Below, in pieces: positions 1-9,631 of a stretch of DNA of 64,000 nucleotides; positions within the stretch are counted from its first letter, which is position 1; each line of letters begins with the position of its first letter. The notes below the pieces were generated by a model, which saw only the letters and a list, made by a program, of their open reading frames with translations, did not search any database and was not told the DNA's origin. Position numbers and translations under genes: made by a program. Source of the stretch: Streptomyces flaveus (lineage in GTDB: Bacteria > Actinomycetota > Actinomycetes > Streptomycetales > Streptomycetaceae); assembly GCF_014647675.1 (NCBI RefSeq), contig NZ_BMPQ01000004.1, positions 124,001-188,000 of the forward strand, in the 5' to 3' direction.

Positions 1-1
1 C

Positions 2-1057
2 GGCTGCTACGACGTCGACGAACGCGTCGCCGACATGAACGCCGGCGGCGTCCTCGGCTCGATGAACTTCCCCTCCTTCCCGGGCTTCTCGGCCCGCTTG
101 TTCGCCACCGAGGACCCGGACTTCTCCCTCGCGCTGGTGCGCGCGTACAACGACTGGCACATCGACGACTGGTGCGGCAAACACCCGGGCCGCTTCATCC
201 CCATGGCGCTCCCCGCCATCTGGGACGCCGAACTGTGCGCGCAGGAGGTGCGCCGCGTCGCGGAGAAGGGCTGCCACTCCCTCACCTTCCCCGAGAACCC
301 GGCCGTCCTCGGCTACCCGAGCTTCCACAGCGACTACTGGGACCCGCTGTGGCGGGCGCTCAGCGACTGCGGCACCGTCATGAACCTGCACATCGGTTCC
401 TCCGGCCGCCTGTCCATCCCCGCCAAGGACTCCCCGCCGGACGTGATGATCACGCTCCAGCCCATCAACCTCGTCCAGGCCGCGGCCGACCTCATCTGGT
501 CGCGGGTCCTCAAGGAGTTCCCGCACCTGAAGATCGCCCTGTCCGAGGGCGGCACCGGCTGGATCCCGTACTTCCTGGAGCGCATCGACCGCACCTACGA
601 GATGCATGCCACGTGGACGCTGCAGGACTTCGGCGGGAAGCTGCCCTCCGAGAAGTTCCGCGAGCATTTCCTGACCTGCTTCATCAGCGACCCCATCGGA
701 GTGAGGCTCCGTCACGACATCGGCATCGACAACATGTGCTGGGAGGCCGACTACCCGCACAGCGACTCCATGTGGCCGAACGCCCCGGAGGAACTGCACG
801 AGGTGCTGCGGGCGAACGACGTGTCCGACGCCGAGATCAACAAGATGACACACGAGAACGCCATGCGCTGGTACCGGTTCGAGCCGTTCCAGCACATCCC
901 GCGCGAGCAGGCCACGGTCGGCGCGCTGCGCAAGGCGGCCGAAGGACACGACGTGTCCGTCAAGGCACGCAGCCACCAGGTGGTCGCCCCGGCGGACAAA
1001 CTCAATGCCTTCCGCAAGCGGGCGGAGGCCGCGGTGACCGCTGCCGCAGCCGACTAG
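2..1057 (+). CDS. amidohydrolase-2 family protein, 5' truncated by window edge
   Basis: The frame is open to the left edge: residues CYDVDERVADM precede the first internal Met at base 35, so the true start lies outside the window. The 351 residues present end at TAG. The sequence resembles the metal-dependent amidohydrolase-2 family (ACMSD/decarboxylase-like TIM barrels), with the conserved NLHIGSSG segment around residue 130, LSEGGTGWIPYFLERID around 180 and WEADYPHSDSMWP around 245. The N-terminal metal-binding HxH would be upstream of the window. Members usually decarboxylate or hydrolyse ring-derived acids, and relatives are common in actinobacterial aromatic and isoprenoid catabolic clusters. 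The substrate is unknown. It converges on the MFS gene, with about 50 bp between stop codons. Confidence 0.85.
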   Translation, partial: GCYDVDERVADMNAGGVLGSMNFPSFPGFSARLFATEDPDFSLALVRAYNDWHIDDWCGKHPGRFIPMALPAIWDAELCAQEVRRVAEKGCHSLTFPENPAVLGYPSFHSDYWDPLWRALSDCGTVMNLHIGSSGRLSIPAKDSPPDVMITLQPINLVQAAADLIWSRVLKEFPHLKIALSEGGTGWIPYFLERIDRTYEMHATWTLQDFGGKLPSEKFREHFLTCFISDPIGVRLRHDIGIDNMCWEADYPHSDSMWPNAPEELHEVLRANDVSDAEINKMTHENAMRWYRFEPFQHIPREQATVGALRKAAEGHDVSVKARSHQVVAPADKLNAFRKRAEAAVTAAAAD

Positions 1058-1108
1058 GGGCCGACAACGGGTGATGTCCGCACGGAGACCTGGGTGTCGC
1101 GGTGGCGG

Positions 1109-2374
1109 TCACCGAGGGCCGGTCGTTGGCTGCGGCTCGGCCGTCGGCGCGGGCGCACCCTGGTCGGCGGGCGGCTTGCGGCCACCCATGAGATACGTGG
1201 CGAGTGACAGAGCCACGGCCAGCGCGATGAGCGCGCACACGCCTGTCCAGCCGAGGTGGGTGTAGGCGCGGGCACCGAGCCAGGACCCGGCGCCGGCGCC
1301 GAGGAAGGAGCAGGTCATGTAGCCCGTGTTGAGGCGGCTGTGCACCTCGGGGCGGAGGGCGAAGATACGGGCCTGGTTGGCGACCTGTCCGCACTGCACC
1401 GCCACGTCGATCAGCAGCAGCCCGGCGGCCAGTCCGACCATCCCGGCAGGGCCGCCCAGCGAGCCGGCGGTCAGAACGGCCGCCGCGGCGAGCGCGCCCG
1501 CGATGCACCACTGGTTGACGCGGTCGGCGCCGTACCGGTCGACCCAGCGCCCGGCCGCGGGCGCGAAGAACATGCTGCCCGCACCGACCAGGGCCAGCAC
1601 CCCCACGGCCTGAGTGCCCATGTCGTAGCGCGGGCCGGTGATCAGCAGGGCGACCGCGGTCCAGGCCGCGCTGAAGCCACCGAAGACGGTGACCTGGAAG
1701 AGCACGGACCGGCGCAGCTCGTTCTCCGTGCGCAACAGGCGCAGGGTGTCGGCGAGCAGCGTGGCGTACCGGTCGCGGGCGGCCGGGGTGGCCGTGGGCA
1801 GGACGAGACCGAGTGCGACGGCGAGCAGCGCGGTCAGTGCGGCGGCTATCAGGTACGGGGCGCGCCATCCCAGGTGCTCGCCCAGTACGCCGCCGAAGGC
1901 TCGGGCCAGCAGAATGCCGCCGATGAGGCCGGCCTGCAGCGTGCCGATCACGCTGCCGCGCCGCTCGGGCTCGACCAGGCCGGCCGCCATGGGCAGGAGG
2001 ATCTGCGGGACCACGGTGGCCAGGCCGACCAGGGTGCCCGCGGCGAGCAGCAGGCCGGTGGCCGGGGCGAGCCCGGCGGCCACGAGGGCCAGGCTGGTCA
2101 CCGCGAGCAGCACGGTGATCAGCGGTCGGCGCGGCAGGCGGTCTCCGAGAGGGACGAGCAGGAAGATCCCGGCGGCGTAACCGAGTTGGGTCACCGTCGC
2201 CAGGGTCGCGGCCGTGGCCGGGGAGACTCCGAAGCTCTGGGCGATCAGCGGGGTGATTGCCTGCGGAAAGTAGGCGTTGGCCACGGTGACGCCGCAGGCC
2301 AGCGCCATGAGGAGGGGCAGCCTGCGCCCCAGGCCCACCGACGCGGGAGATACGAGTGATGTGTTCTGGGACAT
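1109..2374 (-). CDS. MFS drug-efflux type transporter (DHA1-like)
   Basis: A 421-residue integral membrane protein with about twelve hydrophobic segments. The cytoplasmic motif-A variant LGDRLPRRP lies near residue 75, after TM2, and the C-terminal tail is short and Pro/Ala-rich. These traits, and the gentle N-terminus before GLGRRLPLLMALACG, fit the YnfM/AraJ-like proton-coupled efflux branch. It is divergent from a TetR gene with a shared 126-bp promoter region holding two operator-like palindromes. The family expectation is therefore a pump repressed by that TetR and derepressed by its substrate. The exported compound is unknown. Confidence 0.88.
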   Translation of the reverse strand: MSQNTSLVSPASVGLGRRLPLLMALACGVTVANAYFPQAITPLIAQSFGVSPATAATLATVTQLGYAAGIFLLVPLGDRLPRRPLITVLLAVTSLALVAAGLAPATGLLLAAGTLVGLATVVPQILLPMAAGLVEPERRGSVIGTLQAGLIGGILLARAFGGVLGEHLGWRAPYLIAAALTALLAVALGLVLPTATPAARDRYATLLADTLRLLRTENELRRSVLFQVTVFGGFSAAWTAVALLITGPRYDMGTQAVGVLALVGAGSMFFAPAAGRWVDRYGADRVNQWCIAGALAAAAVLTAGSLGGPAGMVGLAAGLLLIDVAVQCGQVANQARIFALRPEVHSRLNTGYMTCSFLGAGAGSWLGARAYTHLGWTGVCALIALAVALSLATYLMGGRKPPADQGAPAPTAEPQPTTGPR

Positions 2375-2417
2375 GACGGCCGAGAACTCCTGTCGACGCG
2401 CGGCGTACAGCTTCGAT

Positions 2418-2489
2418 CGAACCAGTTGGTTCGCTTTCGGGTTCAGAGTTGCACGTCGGGTTCGCGACGGTCAAACGAACCAGTTCGTT
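2418..2489. promoter_or_regulatory. paired TetR operators between MFS and TetR genes
   Basis: There are two 16-bp dyads with 7-bp arms and a 2-bp centre: CGAACCAGTTGGTTCG at 2418-2433 and AACGAACCAGTTCGTT at 2474-2489. They share the core CGAACCAGTT. The second ends 11 bp before the TetR start. Their placement in a divergent intergenic region is typical of TetR autoregulation plus pump repression. Binding itself is inferred. Confidence 0.7.
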
Positions 2490-2500
2490 ACCATGGGCGT

Positions 2501-3061
2501 ATGGCATACGACTCCGCGGCGACCAAAGAGCGCATCATCGCGGCCGCCACCGCAGAGTTCGCGGCGTACGGCGTCGCCGGAGCCCGCGTCGATCGCATCG
2601 CCACCGAGGCGAAGGCCAACAAGCGGGCCATCTACGACTACTTCGGCGACAAGAACAAGCTGTTCGCCGTCGTACTGGAACGCAGGCTGGCCGAGCTGGC
2701 CGAGGCCGTCCCGCCCTCCGCGGACCTGCCCGCCTACGCCGAGCGTCTCTTCGAGTACCACCGGGCTCACCCGGAGGCGCTGCGTCTGGTGATGTGGGAG
2801 GCCCTGGAAGCCGGTGACGGTCCCGTTCCCGCGGAGGAGGAGCGCACCCTGCACTACGGGGACAAGGTGACCGCCGCGCAGGCCGGTGACCCGAACGACG
2901 ACGCCCGTACGCGCGTCTTCTTCACTCTCGCCCTCGCAAGCTGGAGCATCGCCATGCCCCAGCTGCGGCGGATGGTCCTCGGGCCCGACTTCGGTCTGGA
3001 CGAACTGCGGCGTGCGGTTGCACGGGCTGTGGAATCCCTGCCCACGGGAGAGGGGCAGTAG
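2501..3061 (+). CDS. TetR/AcrR family transcriptional regulator
   Basis: A 186-residue protein. The helix-turn-helix region spans about residues 8-55 (ATKERIIAAATAEFAAYG through RAIYDYFGDKNKLF), followed by an all-helical ligand-binding domain. The start was set at ATG 2501 because the family HTH begins there; an extension to 2426 would translate through both operators. There is no clear Shine-Dalgarno, so the mRNA may be leaderless. It is divergent from the MFS pump and probably its repressor. The inducer is unknown. Confidence 0.87.
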   Translation: MAYDSAATKERIIAAATAEFAAYGVAGARVDRIATEAKANKRAIYDYFGDKNKLFAVVLERRLAELAEAVPPSADLPAYAERLFEYHRAHPEALRLVMWEALEAGDGPVPAEEERTLHYGDKVTAAQAGDPNDDARTRVFFTLALASWSIAMPQLRRMVLGPDFGLDELRRAVARAVESLPTGEGQ

Positions 3062-3070
3062 TGGTCGCGC

Positions 3071-3877
3071 TCAGGCGGTGGTGCCACCGTCGGCCAGGAG
3101 GGTGCTGCCGGTCATGAACATCGACAGGTCGCTGACGCAGAAGAACACCACGCGGGCGATGTCATCGGGCGTCCCGATGCGGCCGATCGGGCTGGTCATC
3201 ATGAGCGGCACACTGTCCTCCTGGACGGGCACGCCGGCGGCGGCCAGCTGATTCCCCTCGGTCGGGACATAGCTGGGTGCCACCCCGAGCACGCGGATTC
3301 CGTGCGGGGCCAGCTCCATGGCGCTCTGCCGGGTGATGCCGCGTACCGCGTGCTTCGATCCGACGTAGGCGGCAAGTCCCGGAGCGCTGCCCTGGAAGCC
3401 CGCGGTGGAGCAGATGTTGACGATCACGCCGCCGTGCCCGCCGGCGCTCATGACCCGGGAGGCCTCACGGGTGCCCGCGAGGACGCCTCGGGCGTTCACC
3501 GCGAACACCTTGTCCCACGTGGCGTCGTCCATCTCTGCGATCGGGACGCTGGGGAAGACGCCCGCGTTGTTGACCCACGCGTCCAGCCGGTCCCACCGCT
3601 CCACGGCGAAGTCCGCCGAGCCGCGCACGCTGTCCGAGTCCGTCACGTCCATCTCGATGCCCACGACGTCGGCGCCGTACCGGTCGGCGAGCTCGGTGGC
3701 CGCGGCCTTCGCCAGTTCGGCGTCCACGTCCCCGACGAGCACGCGGGCGCCCGCCTCGGCCAGTCGGGCGGCGATCGCTCTGCCGAGACCGCGCCCGCCG
3801 CCGGTCACCACGACGCTGCGGTCGTTGAGGCTCGTGAGCTCGGCGATGGAACGGGCGGAGACATCAGGCATGGGCAT
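3071..3877 (-). CDS. SDR family NAD(P)-dependent oxidoreductase
   Basis: A 268-residue classical short-chain dehydrogenase. It has the cofactor motif TGGGRGLG near residue 26, NNAG near 108, catalytic Ser in NICSTAG and the YVGSK (YxxxK) dyad near 173, and ends LLADGGTTA. The ATG at 3877 follows AAGGAAG with six-base spacing. It lies 72 bp downstream of the GH78 rhamnosidase on the same strand, so it may be the last gene of the GH1-MFS-GH78 unit and could oxidise a released sugar or aglycone alcohol. The substrate is not recognisable. Confidence 0.88.
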   Translation of the reverse strand: MPMPDVSARSIAELTSLNDRSVVVTGGGRGLGRAIAARLAEAGARVLVGDVDAELAKAAATELADRYGADVVGIEMDVTDSDSVRGSADFAVERWDRLDAWVNNAGVFPSVPIAEMDDATWDKVFAVNARGVLAGTREASRVMSAGGHGGVIVNICSTAGFQGSAPGLAAYVGSKHAVRGITRQSAMELAPHGIRVLGVAPSYVPTEGNQLAAAGVPVQEDSVPLMMTSPIGRIGTPDDIARVVFFCVSDLSMFMTGSTLLADGGTTA

Positions 3878-3949
3878 GGGGCACTTCCTTCGGTGTCGGG
3901 TTCGTGTGCCTGCGGGCCGGCGAGAACGGCGCCTGGGGCGAGATGGCGG

Positions 3950-6637
3950 TCATGGAACGGGCAGCGCCCGTGGTGAAGGGACGGGGCACTCGGCGTGCAC
4001 AGGTCCGGGGCCGGCGGGGATGGCCGTGCCGTCCGGGAGGACGACGGTCGCCGTCGATCCGGGGGGTACGTCGACGTCGATCCGGAACGTGCCGTCGTCG
4101 AGCGCCCAGTTCACGGCGATGGTGCCTTGAGGGCTCTCGAACGATCCGGACGCCCATGTGATGCCGGGGCCCGGCACGGGTGCGACGACGAACGAGCTCC
4201 ACGCCACCGATCCCGGTGTCTGGCGCAGACCGAGCGTGTGGGTGTGCAGGAACCGGACGACGGCGCCCTTGCTGTAGTGATTCAGCGACGCGGTCGCGTT
4301 GCCGTCGGCGTCGATGCCCTCCCAGTCCTCCCAGATCGTCGTCGCGCCCCGGTCCAGCATGGCCAGCCACGACGGTTCCGTACGCCGGGTCAGGACGGCG
4401 TGGGCGACGTCGGCATGACCGGTGTCGGCCAGTACGGGGAGCAGGTCGGCCGTGGACAGGAAGCCTGTGGTGAGGTGATCGCCCGCCTCACGGATGAGCG
4501 TCACCAGATGCGCCGCCGCCGCGTCCCGCAGCCGGGGAGGCACGAGGTCGAAGGCGAGGGCCCGCACATAGCCGGCCTGCGTCCCCGCGGTGGTACGCCC
4601 CTCGCCGTCCAGGAACTCGGTCTGCCACGCGTCGCGGATGCGCTCCGCGAGCCCGCGGTACCGGCGTGCGTCGTCCTCCTTGCCGAGTACGTCGGCGATC
4701 CTGGCGAGGGTGCTCACCGAGCGGTACAGGTACGCGGTGCCGACCTCCCCCTTGTCGGTCATGAACCACGCCACGGGATCGCTCCCCACGGGGTCGATGA
4801 GCGATCCGTCCGCCGCGCGCTGCTTCGGCTCGCTCCACTCTCCCCAGTGGAAGGTACCGTCCCACAGATACGCCTCGTGCGGCCGTGCGTTCGCCGACCG
4901 CTCGACGCGTGACGGGTGCCGCTTCGAGCGCGCGGCCCCCAGCGCGAACTCCACCCAGTGGACCATCGCGTCCCAGTTCTCGGCGAGCGCGACGTCGTCG
5001 CCGTAGGTCTCGTACAGCACCCACGGGACGTGCACGATGGCGTCCCCCCACCCGGCCGAGCCCGTGATGTGGTCGACCATCGCGTCGGGGTGCTTCTTGA
5101 GGTGGTTGGGGTCGGGGGAGGAGTTGACGATCCGGCCGTCGGGCAACTGGTCGTCGCGCACCGAGCGCAGCCACTTGCGGGAGAATCCGTCGACGTCGAA
5201 CAGTCGCACGGCCGTCGAGACGAAGATCTGGTAGTCGCCGGTCCAGCCGAGCCGCTCGCGCGTGGGGCAGTCCGTCGGGACGTCCACGGCATTGCCGCGG
5301 AAGCTCCACCGCGCGACGTCGTGCAGTCGCGTCAGATCCGGATCGCTGCAGGCGAAGGTCCCGGTGGAGCGCAGGTCGGTGTGCACGACCTGCATGGAGA
5401 TCGCCGAAGGGGCCGGCTCCGCGCCGTCGTCTCGCTGGACCTTGGCGTACCGGAATCCGTGGATGGTGTGCCGCGGTTCGAAGCAGCCGGTCGCCGCCCC
5501 GTCGGAGACGACCACGTCGCGCTGCACGAACGGGACGGGCGGCTCGCCCGGGCGGGCGCTGTCCAGGTGACTGGTCGTCAGGTCGCCCGAGGCGTCGACG
5601 TGTTCGCCGTGGTCGATCACCGTGCGGGTGCCGGCCGGGCCGAGGTCGGTGAGGGCGATCCAGCCCGACGCGTTCTGCCCGAAGTCGACGACGCAGGAGC
5701 CGGGAGAGGTCCGGGTCACGCCGGTCGGTTCGAGCCGCTCGATCCGTCGCACCGGGGGCGCGGGCGACCACTCGACCGGCGGTGCCTCCACGGCGTCGAC
5801 CACGACGGGAGCCGGATCCCGCCGGACCGTGCCGAGGTCGGTCGTCTGCCCGTCCATGAGGTCGGCGCGGACGATGGCGCTGGGCCGGGACGACCACCGA
5901 GGCCCGGTGCCGGCGGTGGTCCAGGTGCCGTCGGGGTGCTCGATGTGCACCTCCAGGCGCGCGGCCGTACGAGTGCCCCATCGGGCGGGCTTGCGCCACG
6001 CCCCCGACTTGCCCCGGTACCAGCCGTCCGAGAGCACGATCTCGATCTCGTTGCGTCCCCAGCGGACGTCGTCCGTGATGTCCTCGGCCTGCCCGTAGAG
6101 CGTCTCGGCGTACGAGGTCGACCCGGGCGCGAGTTCGGTGTCGCCGACGCGGCGGCCGTTGAGGTACACCTCGTAGACCCCCAGAGCGGTGGCGTAGAGC
6201 CGGGCCCTGGTGCAGGGGCGATCGAGGACGAAGGAGCCCTCCAGCGTGTACGCGGGCCTGTTCGCCTCGGTGGAGTCGGCCTCGGGCTCCGGCGGCGAGA
6301 TCCAGGCGGCCGTCCAGTCCGGCGCCAGGAGGCCCACTTCGAACTCGTGCTGAGCCGACCACGGCGATGTGTCGTCACTCTGGCGACTGCGTACACGCCA
6401 GCTGACTTTGTCCCGGCTTGCCAGTGCCTGCCACGGCCAGGGAATGAACAGATGCCGGGGCGATGCCGCCTGGACGGGGGCCTGGTCGACGCCGTTGATA
6501 CGCGCTTCGAGCACGTATCCGTCCTGCTCCGGCCAGCCCGTGGGCAGCTGCCATGACAGATGGGGTCGAGCACCGCAGACGACGAGCCGGCCACCTCCGC
6601 TGTCGATCCTCAGGTTTACCGGTGCGTGATCGGACAT
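3950..6637 (-). CDS. alpha-L-rhamnosidase, GH78 (intracellular)
   Basis: An 895-residue GH78 enzyme that hydrolyses terminal alpha-L-rhamnose. The N-terminal beta-domains begin NLRIDSGGGRLVVCGARPHLSWQL. The catalytic (alpha/alpha)6 barrel carries DCPTRERLGWTGD near residue 460 (acid region) and WEDWEGID with SLNHYSKGA near 765-785 (base region). There is no signal peptide, so it should act on imported rhamnosides. ATG 6637 is preferred over the in-frame ATG at 6658 because GGAG lies four bases before it. It follows a sugar-type MFS permease by 53 bp, which suggests import and hydrolysis of a small rhamnoside. A second, exported GH78 lies at 58.6 kb. Confidence 0.92.
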   Translation of the reverse strand: MSDHAPVNLRIDSGGGRLVVCGARPHLSWQLPTGWPEQDGYVLEARINGVDQAPVQAASPRHLFIPWPWQALASRDKVSWRVRSRQSDDTSPWSAQHEFEVGLLAPDWTAAWISPPEPEADSTEANRPAYTLEGSFVLDRPCTRARLYATALGVYEVYLNGRRVGDTELAPGSTSYAETLYGQAEDITDDVRWGRNEIEIVLSDGWYRGKSGAWRKPARWGTRTAARLEVHIEHPDGTWTTAGTGPRWSSRPSAIVRADLMDGQTTDLGTVRRDPAPVVVDAVEAPPVEWSPAPPVRRIERLEPTGVTRTSPGSCVVDFGQNASGWIALTDLGPAGTRTVIDHGEHVDASGDLTTSHLDSARPGEPPVPFVQRDVVVSDGAATGCFEPRHTIHGFRYAKVQRDDGAEPAPSAISMQVVHTDLRSTGTFACSDPDLTRLHDVARWSFRGNAVDVPTDCPTRERLGWTGDYQIFVSTAVRLFDVDGFSRKWLRSVRDDQLPDGRIVNSSPDPNHLKKHPDAMVDHITGSAGWGDAIVHVPWVLYETYGDDVALAENWDAMVHWVEFALGAARSKRHPSRVERSANARPHEAYLWDGTFHWGEWSEPKQRAADGSLIDPVGSDPVAWFMTDKGEVGTAYLYRSVSTLARIADVLGKEDDARRYRGLAERIRDAWQTEFLDGEGRTTAGTQAGYVRALAFDLVPPRLRDAAAAHLVTLIREAGDHLTTGFLSTADLLPVLADTGHADVAHAVLTRRTEPSWLAMLDRGATTIWEDWEGIDADGNATASLNHYSKGAVVRFLHTHTLGLRQTPGSVAWSSFVVAPVPGPGITWASGSFESPQGTIAVNWALDDGTFRIDVDVPPGSTATVVLPDGTAIPAGPGPVHAECPVPSPRALPVP

Positions 6638-6690
6638 GTTTCTCCGTATCGTTCCCATGCGTGTGACAGAAGCCGGACGAGGAGCGGATC

Positions 6691-8022
6691 TCAGCGGACG
6701 GAACGTACGCGCGTGAAGATCAGCAGGCCGCCGACCAGGGCGAACAGGGCACCTGTGAGATACAGGGCGGTGTAGTTCTTGACGTCGCCCACCGTGCCGA
6801 AGGTGATGATGAACGGGGCGATCAGCGGGGCGAGCGCGCTCGGAATCTTCTGCGAGAACGCGACCACCGCCATGTACCGGCCGGCCTCGGTGCGGTTCGG
6901 GAGTACGGCCATGGCGATCGCCGAGTCAACGGCGGCGAACGCCGCGATGGCGAGCTGCATGAGCACCGAGCCGACGAAGAGCATGGGGAAGGAGTAGGCG
7001 AACGCTTCGACGACGGCACCGCAGACGAACAGGAGCGCGCCGATGAGTGTGAAGAGCCGTCGGCGGCCGAGCTTGTCCGACAGGAAGCCTCCGCCGACCG
7101 CGCCGAGGATGGCCGCGACGACGCCGACCGCGCCGACGACGGCGACCGCTCCCGCGACCTCCTTCACCGGAAGGTCGAGGCGCTGGGCGTAGAAGAAGGT
7201 GCTGAAGGTCGTGTTGAAGTACAGCCCCATGAAGAAGACGAACCGGCCCAGCCAGTTCCACCCGAAGTCGGGATACCGGCGCGGGTTGAAGACATAGCTC
7301 GCCAGGATCTCTTTGACGGACACAGGTCCGGTGGGGGCCAGGGGACGCGAGTCGGGCTCCGACCCGCGGACCGCGAACACCACCGCGAGGACGATGCCGA
7401 GCACCCCCGGAATCACGAAGACCAGGAAGGAGTTGCTCACGGCCGAGGCAATTCCGACGCCGATGATGGGCCCCACCTGACCCGTGACCCCGGTCAGTCC
7501 GGAGACCTTGCCGCGCTGTTCCTCCGGGATGCGGTCGGCCTGGACGGTGATGATCGCCTGGGACGCCGTCGCCCATCCCAGCATCGCGAACACCCACCCG
7601 ACCCCGATGAGCAGGAGGCTGGGCGCAACCGAGATGCCCGCCAGTGCCAGCAGGCCGAGGATGCTGCCGCCGATCAGGAACGGGCGCCGGCGCCCGAAGC
7701 GGCTGCGTGTCCGGTCGCTCCAGACACCGATGAGCGGGCTGGCGATGAGGAAGACCACCTGGGCGGTCCCGGTGATGTAGCCCAGTACCTCCTCCCGGCC
7801 GGGAGCGAGCTCATCGATACGTAAGGTCAGCGTGTACGCCAGGGGCAGGACGTAGGCCATGGCGACGCCGAAGTTGGCGGCCATCATCCAGATGAGATAG
7901 CTGTTGCTGACCGGCTCCAGCGGTGGGCCGGGCTCCTCGGGGCGTTGCTCCACGGCGGCGGTGGGCGGCTGAGACGCCGCGGATGTGTCCGGGTGACTGC
8001 CGGACAGGGACTCGTCCTGCAC
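6691..8022 (-). CDS. MFS sugar/glycoside permease (GPH/SLC45-like)
   Basis: A 443-residue protein with about twelve TM segments. The loop 2-3 signature WSDRTRSRFGRRRPFLIGG, near residue 100, is typical of glycoside-pentoside-hexuronide and SLC45-like symporters. The first 35 residues are polar. It lies between the GH1 and GH78 genes on the same strand, which is the main basis for predicting import of a glycoside or disaccharide by cation symport. Its substrate could be a rhamnoside or glucoside; efflux cannot be excluded from sequence. Confidence 0.85.
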   Translation of the reverse strand: MQDESLSGSHPDTSAASQPPTAAVEQRPEEPGPPLEPVSNSYLIWMMAANFGVAMAYVLPLAYTLTLRIDELAPGREEVLGYITGTAQVVFLIASPLIGVWSDRTRSRFGRRRPFLIGGSILGLLALAGISVAPSLLLIGVGWVFAMLGWATASQAIITVQADRIPEEQRGKVSGLTGVTGQVGPIIGVGIASAVSNSFLVFVIPGVLGIVLAVVFAVRGSEPDSRPLAPTGPVSVKEILASYVFNPRRYPDFGWNWLGRFVFFMGLYFNTTFSTFFYAQRLDLPVKEVAGAVAVVGAVGVVAAILGAVGGGFLSDKLGRRRLFTLIGALLFVCGAVVEAFAYSFPMLFVGSVLMQLAIAAFAAVDSAIAMAVLPNRTEAGRYMAVVAFSQKIPSALAPLIAPFIITFGTVGDVKNYTALYLTGALFALVGGLLIFTRVRSVR

Positions 8023-8185
8023 GGTGACTCCATTGTCAAAGCGGCTCTAGAGCGTGCGGTGCCGGCGCAGGGCTGCGGTGCCCGTGCGACGCGGCGTCAG
8101 GTTGAGGACTTGTGGTTGCTGAGGTGTGTCCGAAGCGTCCGCGTCGGCGCACCCACGGCGTTGAAGCGCGGGATCGTGGAGTCCC

Positions 8186-9379
8186 TCAGGGCCGGCCACG
8201 CCGGGCGACGTCACCGAGCCAGGCCAGGCTCGGCTTGGGGTGGCGCTCGAAGGTTTCCCTGTCGACGGCGATCAGTCCGAACGTGGGCTCCCAGTGCCCC
8301 CACTCGAAGTTGTCCAGGGCGCTCCAGTGCAGATATCCCCGTACGTCGATGCCGTCGTCGGTGGCGGCGAACAGGTGGCGCAAGGCCTCCTGCGTGTACG
8401 CGATGCGACGCGTGTCGTCGCCGGTGGCGATGCCGTTCTCGGTCACCAGGATCGGAATCCCGCCCGTGACGTCCCAGGTGTGACGGACCGCCATGGCGAG
8501 GGCGTCGGGGCGGTACGCCGTCCCGACCAGGGTGTTGTCGGGGTGCGGCGGGTGCGGCTCGATGCCGTCCGGGCCGACCCACTGGCTGGAGTACGACTGG
8601 ACCCCGACGAAGTCGTCACCCTGTGCGGCATCGAGGTAGAGGTCCTCCCAGATGTACTCGAGCTCGCGGAGCTTCTCCTCGGCGCCGGGCCGTGCGGCGA
8701 AGGCTCGGTTCGCCACCGTCCAGCCCACCGCCGCGTCGGTGTTCGCCCGTACGATCTCGCGCGCCGCGTGGTGCGCCTTGACGAGGACGCCGCCGATCGC
8801 CAGGTCCGGGGCGGGCAGCGTCGGACGCGTGTCGTTGTCCACGGTCGGGCTCTGCCAGTCGTCCGCGGGACGCGACTGCATCTGACGCTGGATGGTCATC
8901 ATCATCGCCAGCATGTTGGGTTCGTTCATGGTGACGATCCAGGGAACGTCGCCCAGGATCCCGGTGACGGTCTCGACGTAGCGCGTGAACCGGTCGACCG
9001 CCCGCTCGCCGAGCCAGCCACCCTCCTCGGTGAACCAGTGCGGGTTGGTGAAGTGGTGCAGGGTGACCACAGGTGTCAGTCCGAGACCTCGCGCGGTGTC
9101 GATCATCCGCCGGTAGTGCGCGAGTTCGGCCCGCGAGAACTCTCCGGGGACCGGTTCGATGCGTGCCCATTCGACGCCGAACCGGTAGGCGTTGAGCCCG
9201 GCGTCCGCGAGCAGACGCATGTCCTCCTCGAAGCGGTGGTAGCTGTCGACGGCGTCCCCGCTGCGCTCCATGCCGGGCATCTGTCCCTCGAGGACCCACC
9301 AGTCGCTGTTGATGTTGTTGCCCTCGATCTGGTGCGGGGCCGTCGAGGCTCCCCAGAGGAAAGTCGTCTTGCTGTCCAT
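8186..9379 (-). CDS. family 1 glycoside hydrolase (beta-glucosidase type)
   Basis: A 397-residue GH1 retaining beta-glycosidase. The N-terminal signature FLWGASTAPHQIEG is present, the acid/base Glu153 sits in TMNEP, and the nucleophile Glu314 in VTENGIATGDD. It ends with the DNFEWGHWEPTFGLIAVD segment that shapes subsite -1. At 397 residues it is shorter than the usual 440-480, but both catalytic motifs are intact. There is no signal peptide. AAGGA lies six bases before ATG 9379. It heads the GH1-MFS-GH78-SDR unit and is divergent from a TetR gene. Beta-glucosidase is the likeliest activity; beta-galactosidase or fucosidase activity is possible in this family. Confidence 0.9.
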   Translation of the reverse strand: MDSKTTFLWGASTAPHQIEGNNINSDWWVLEGQMPGMERSGDAVDSYHRFEEDMRLLADAGLNAYRFGVEWARIEPVPGEFSRAELAHYRRMIDTARGLGLTPVVTLHHFTNPHWFTEEGGWLGERAVDRFTRYVETVTGILGDVPWIVTMNEPNMLAMMMTIQRQMQSRPADDWQSPTVDNDTRPTLPAPDLAIGGVLVKAHHAAREIVRANTDAAVGWTVANRAFAARPGAEEKLRELEYIWEDLYLDAAQGDDFVGVQSYSSQWVGPDGIEPHPPHPDNTLVGTAYRPDALAMAVRHTWDVTGGIPILVTENGIATGDDTRRIAYTQEALRHLFAATDDGIDVRGYLHWSALDNFEWGHWEPTFGLIAVDRETFERHPKPSLAWLGDVARRGRP

Positions 9380-9631
9380 GGGCGGTCCTTGAGGTGTGGT
9401 CGTGTCGTATGCCGACAGCGGGGCTGGTCAGGCCGACGGGGACTTCAACTGCCGTATGAGAGGGGCGGTTCGAAGGCCGTGGACGATCTGCGGCGCGGCT
9501 GCCGACGTCGGGCAGCCGCCCCGAGGGCCAGAATGTAACCACAGTGGAAACAATTCGCGCTAGATTAAAGTTCCGGACAGCAGCGGAAGGCAAGCCCCCG
9601 TCCGGTGGCGAGCCACGGCGCAGGAGGCAGC
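9380..9631. promoter_or_regulatory. divergent GH1/TetR promoter region with TetR-like operator
   Basis: A 252-bp non-coding stretch. At about 9534-9550 lies GTAACCACAGTGGAAAC, with CCAC/GTGG arms. Read on the other strand it contains TGTGGTTAC, close to the TGTGGTAAC core of the repeated promoter element at 10.3 kb. This suggests that the TetR encoded next to it binds both sites. No other structure was seen in this gap. Confidence 0.45.

Noticed and set aside
1002..2507. Long minus-strand frame of about 500 codons over the MFS gene
   Set aside because: Arg/Pro/Gly-rich composition typical of GC-rich antisense or shifted frames. The MFS frame on the same strand has clear TM segments and family motifs.
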